Assembly (NCBI RefSeq): GCF_020564355.1
Contig: NZ_JAJCRR010000002.1
Span: 186,001-250,000, forward strand
DNA: 64,000 nucleotides
Source of the DNA: Lachnospira pectinoschiza
GTDB lineage: Bacteria; Bacillota; Clostridia; Lachnospirales; Lachnospiraceae
Direction: 5' to 3'
Below are positions 62,822-64,000 of this stretch, piece after piece. The notes under the pieces are model-generated. The model had not been told where the DNA came from, did no database searches, and worked only from the letters and a program-made list of their open reading frames with translations. Both the position numbers and the translations under genes were made by a program. Numbering within the stretch: the first letter of the stretch is position 1; each line of letters opens with the position of its first letter.

Positions 62822-64000
62822 ATGGCAGAAGATTTTAGTGCAGACGGCATGCTGGATATGTATCTGTATGAAAACGGACAGCTGCTTGAACAGCTGGAAG
62901 CGACAACCCTTGAAAAAAAGGACGCGGACAGCTTTGATGAAGCAGATATCAATGAGTTTTTCAGAGTCATGCACACCATTAAAGGTTCGTCAGGGATTAT
63001 GATGTTTGATGACATTATGAAGCTTGCGCATAAGCTGGAAGATGTGTTTTATTTTATCAGGGAATCCAAGCCGGACAACGTTCCGCACATGGAGCTGGTA
63101 GAACATATTTTTCAGGTGTCGGATTTTATATCGGCAGAATTTGATAAAATCAGGGACGGGGGTGACCCGGACGGTGATGCCAAAGAACTGATTGATGAAC
63201 TGGATGTGTTTTTGAAAAAAATTAAAAATGAAGCAACGGAGGATGGTAAAGAACTGCCGCCGGCAAATGTGCAGGAGCCGCCAAAGCAGTTTTATATTGC
63301 ACCGGTAGCAACAGAAAACAGTAAGTTTTACAGAATTCACATTTTCTATCGTGCGGATACGCAGATGAGCAATCTGAGGGCGTACACGGCAGTGTATTCG
63401 TTAAAAGAAATTGCGGAGGATATTTTATATAAGCCGGAGGACATTGTTACGAATGAAGCTTCGGCAGATGTGATTTTAGCAGACGGTTTCCAGATGATGC
63501 TGCAGACCCAGAGCAGTAAGGAGAAAATTGAAAAGCTGATTGACGGGTCGGGTGTTGAAAAAATTGACATTACAGAGTGTACGCCGGATGAATACATTAA
63601 AGGCTTTGAAGCGCCGGTGATTGTCAATAACGGAAAGGTTATCGACCTGGATTCCGATGTGGAAACCATTGAAGCACGGGTGCAGAAGGAACAGGAAGCA
63701 AAAAAAAGCGAAGAACCAAAGCCCGGCGATTATGTTATTAAGACCAAAGAACCGGGAAAGCCAAAACAGCTGGCAAAAACCCGGAAGGAAAAACCGGCGG
63801 CGCAGACATTTATCAGTGTAAATGTGGCAAAAATGGATATGCTCATGGATTTAATCGGTGAGATTGTCATTGCAGAGTCGGTTGTTTTACAAAATCCTGA
63901 TTTAAAAGTGCCGGGATTAAGCCTGAATAACTTTAACAAGGCAGCGGCACAGCTGACAAAGTTCACCTCGGAATTACAGGACGTCATTATGTCCATGCGG
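62822..64000 (+). CDS. cheA: chemotaxis histidine kinase CheA (N-terminal part)
   Basis: The gene starts after CAGGAGGAGAAG and stays open for 393 codons to the right edge, so the 3' part is missing. Visible domains: P1 histidine phosphotransfer domain (1-130) with FFRVMHTIKGSSG and the phosphorylated His51; a P2-like CheY/CheB-binding region (about 160-265); a Lys/Glu/Pro-rich linker; and the beginning of P3 dimerisation (SVNVAKMDMLMDLIGEIVIAE). The ATPase and CheW-like domains lie outside the window. It is the hub of the upstream cheR-cheB-cheY genes. No receptor or cheW gene is within the window. Confidence 0.94.
   Translation, partial: MAEDFSADGMLDMYLYENGQLLEQLEATTLEKKDADSFDEADINEFFRVMHTIKGSSGIMMFDDIMKLAHKLEDVFYFIRESKPDNVPHMELVEHIFQVSDFISAEFDKIRDGGDPDGDAKELIDELDVFLKKIKNEATEDGKELPPANVQEPPKQFYIAPVATENSKFYRIHIFYRADTQMSNLRAYTAVYSLKEIAEDILYKPEDIVTNEASADVILADGFQMMLQTQSSKEKIEKLIDGSGVEKIDITECTPDEYIKGFEAPVIVNNGKVIDLDSDVETIEARVQKEQEAKKSEEPKPGDYVIKTKEPGKPKQLAKTRKEKPAAQTFISVNVAKMDMLMDLIGEIVIAESVVLQNPDLKVPGLSLNNFNKAAAQLTKFTSELQDVIMSMR

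Overview
The window looks like a chromosomal segment of an anaerobic, low-to-moderate GC Firmicute of the class Clostridia, most likely a Lachnospiraceae-type gut commensal. This rests on family content, not a database search: a six-cysteine SCIFF peptide with its radical SAM maturase next to a fused SecDF, a two-gene SUF-like Fe-S assembly system, an alr-mazF pair, split cobalamin methionine synthase with a separate reactivation protein, Rex, and strong AGGAGG ribosome binding sites with TTGACA-17-TATAAT promoters. No phage, integrase, CRISPR array or complete insertion sequence was seen.

Layout. 0-4.4 kb: the end of a MATE exporter, a nitroreductase, a beta-CASP metallo-hydrolase and a lipid kinase. 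4.4-11 kb: glutamate synthase gltB-gltD with its own promoter and terminator. 11-14 kb: a small lipoprotein, a cardiolipin synthase and an HPr-like protein lacking the phosphorylatable histidine. 14-19.5 kb: a Bce-type two-component/ABC module (regulator, kinase, ATPase, permease) flanked by two identical, oppositely oriented tRNA-Leu(AAG) genes, with a tRNA-Leu(CAG) beside the first. 19.5-23.7 kb: a hairpin-rich repeat, thiD, an unrecognised 160-residue ORF, an Rpn/PD-(D/E)XK nuclease with a 42-bp tandem repeat, and an AEC transporter. 23.7-30.6 kb: SCIFF, its maturase, SecDF, RecJ and a solute-binding lipoprotein. 30.7-34.6 kb (minus strand): ABC-F, CYTH protein and ClC transporter.

34.7-45.4 kb: DEAD helicase, M20 peptidase, MetH reactivation protein, MetH, a hairpin array, Rex, an unknown helical protein, the NAD(P)HX repair enzyme Nnr, alanine racemase and a MazF toxin without visible antitoxin. 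45.4-52.6 kb: CorC-like CBS protein, O-acetylhomoserine sulfhydrylase, a GGDEF protein overlapping an ABC permease-ATPase pair, then ilvN-ilvC with a promoter inside the preceding gene. 52.6-57.8 kb: MecA, the minimal SUF-like pair, an S66 peptidase and, on the minus strand, a UDP-sugar dehydrogenase. 57.8-64 kb: one operon of soluble PAS histidine kinase, HD-GYP response regulator, CheR, CheB, CheY-like regulator and the first 393 codons of CheA.

Themes. Nitrogen and sulfur amino acid synthesis (GltBD, MetH, MetY, IlvNC), redox and cofactor upkeep (Rex, Nnr, Fe-S assembly, ThiD), envelope stress (Bce module) and signalling through cyclic-di-GMP and chemosensory proteins. The less ordinary elements are the SCIFF locus, a family of intergenic hairpin elements of which two copies share a conserved stem with a compensatory-looking base pair, the His-less HPr, the inverted tRNA pair, the orphan MazF and the unknown ORF at 20.8 kb.
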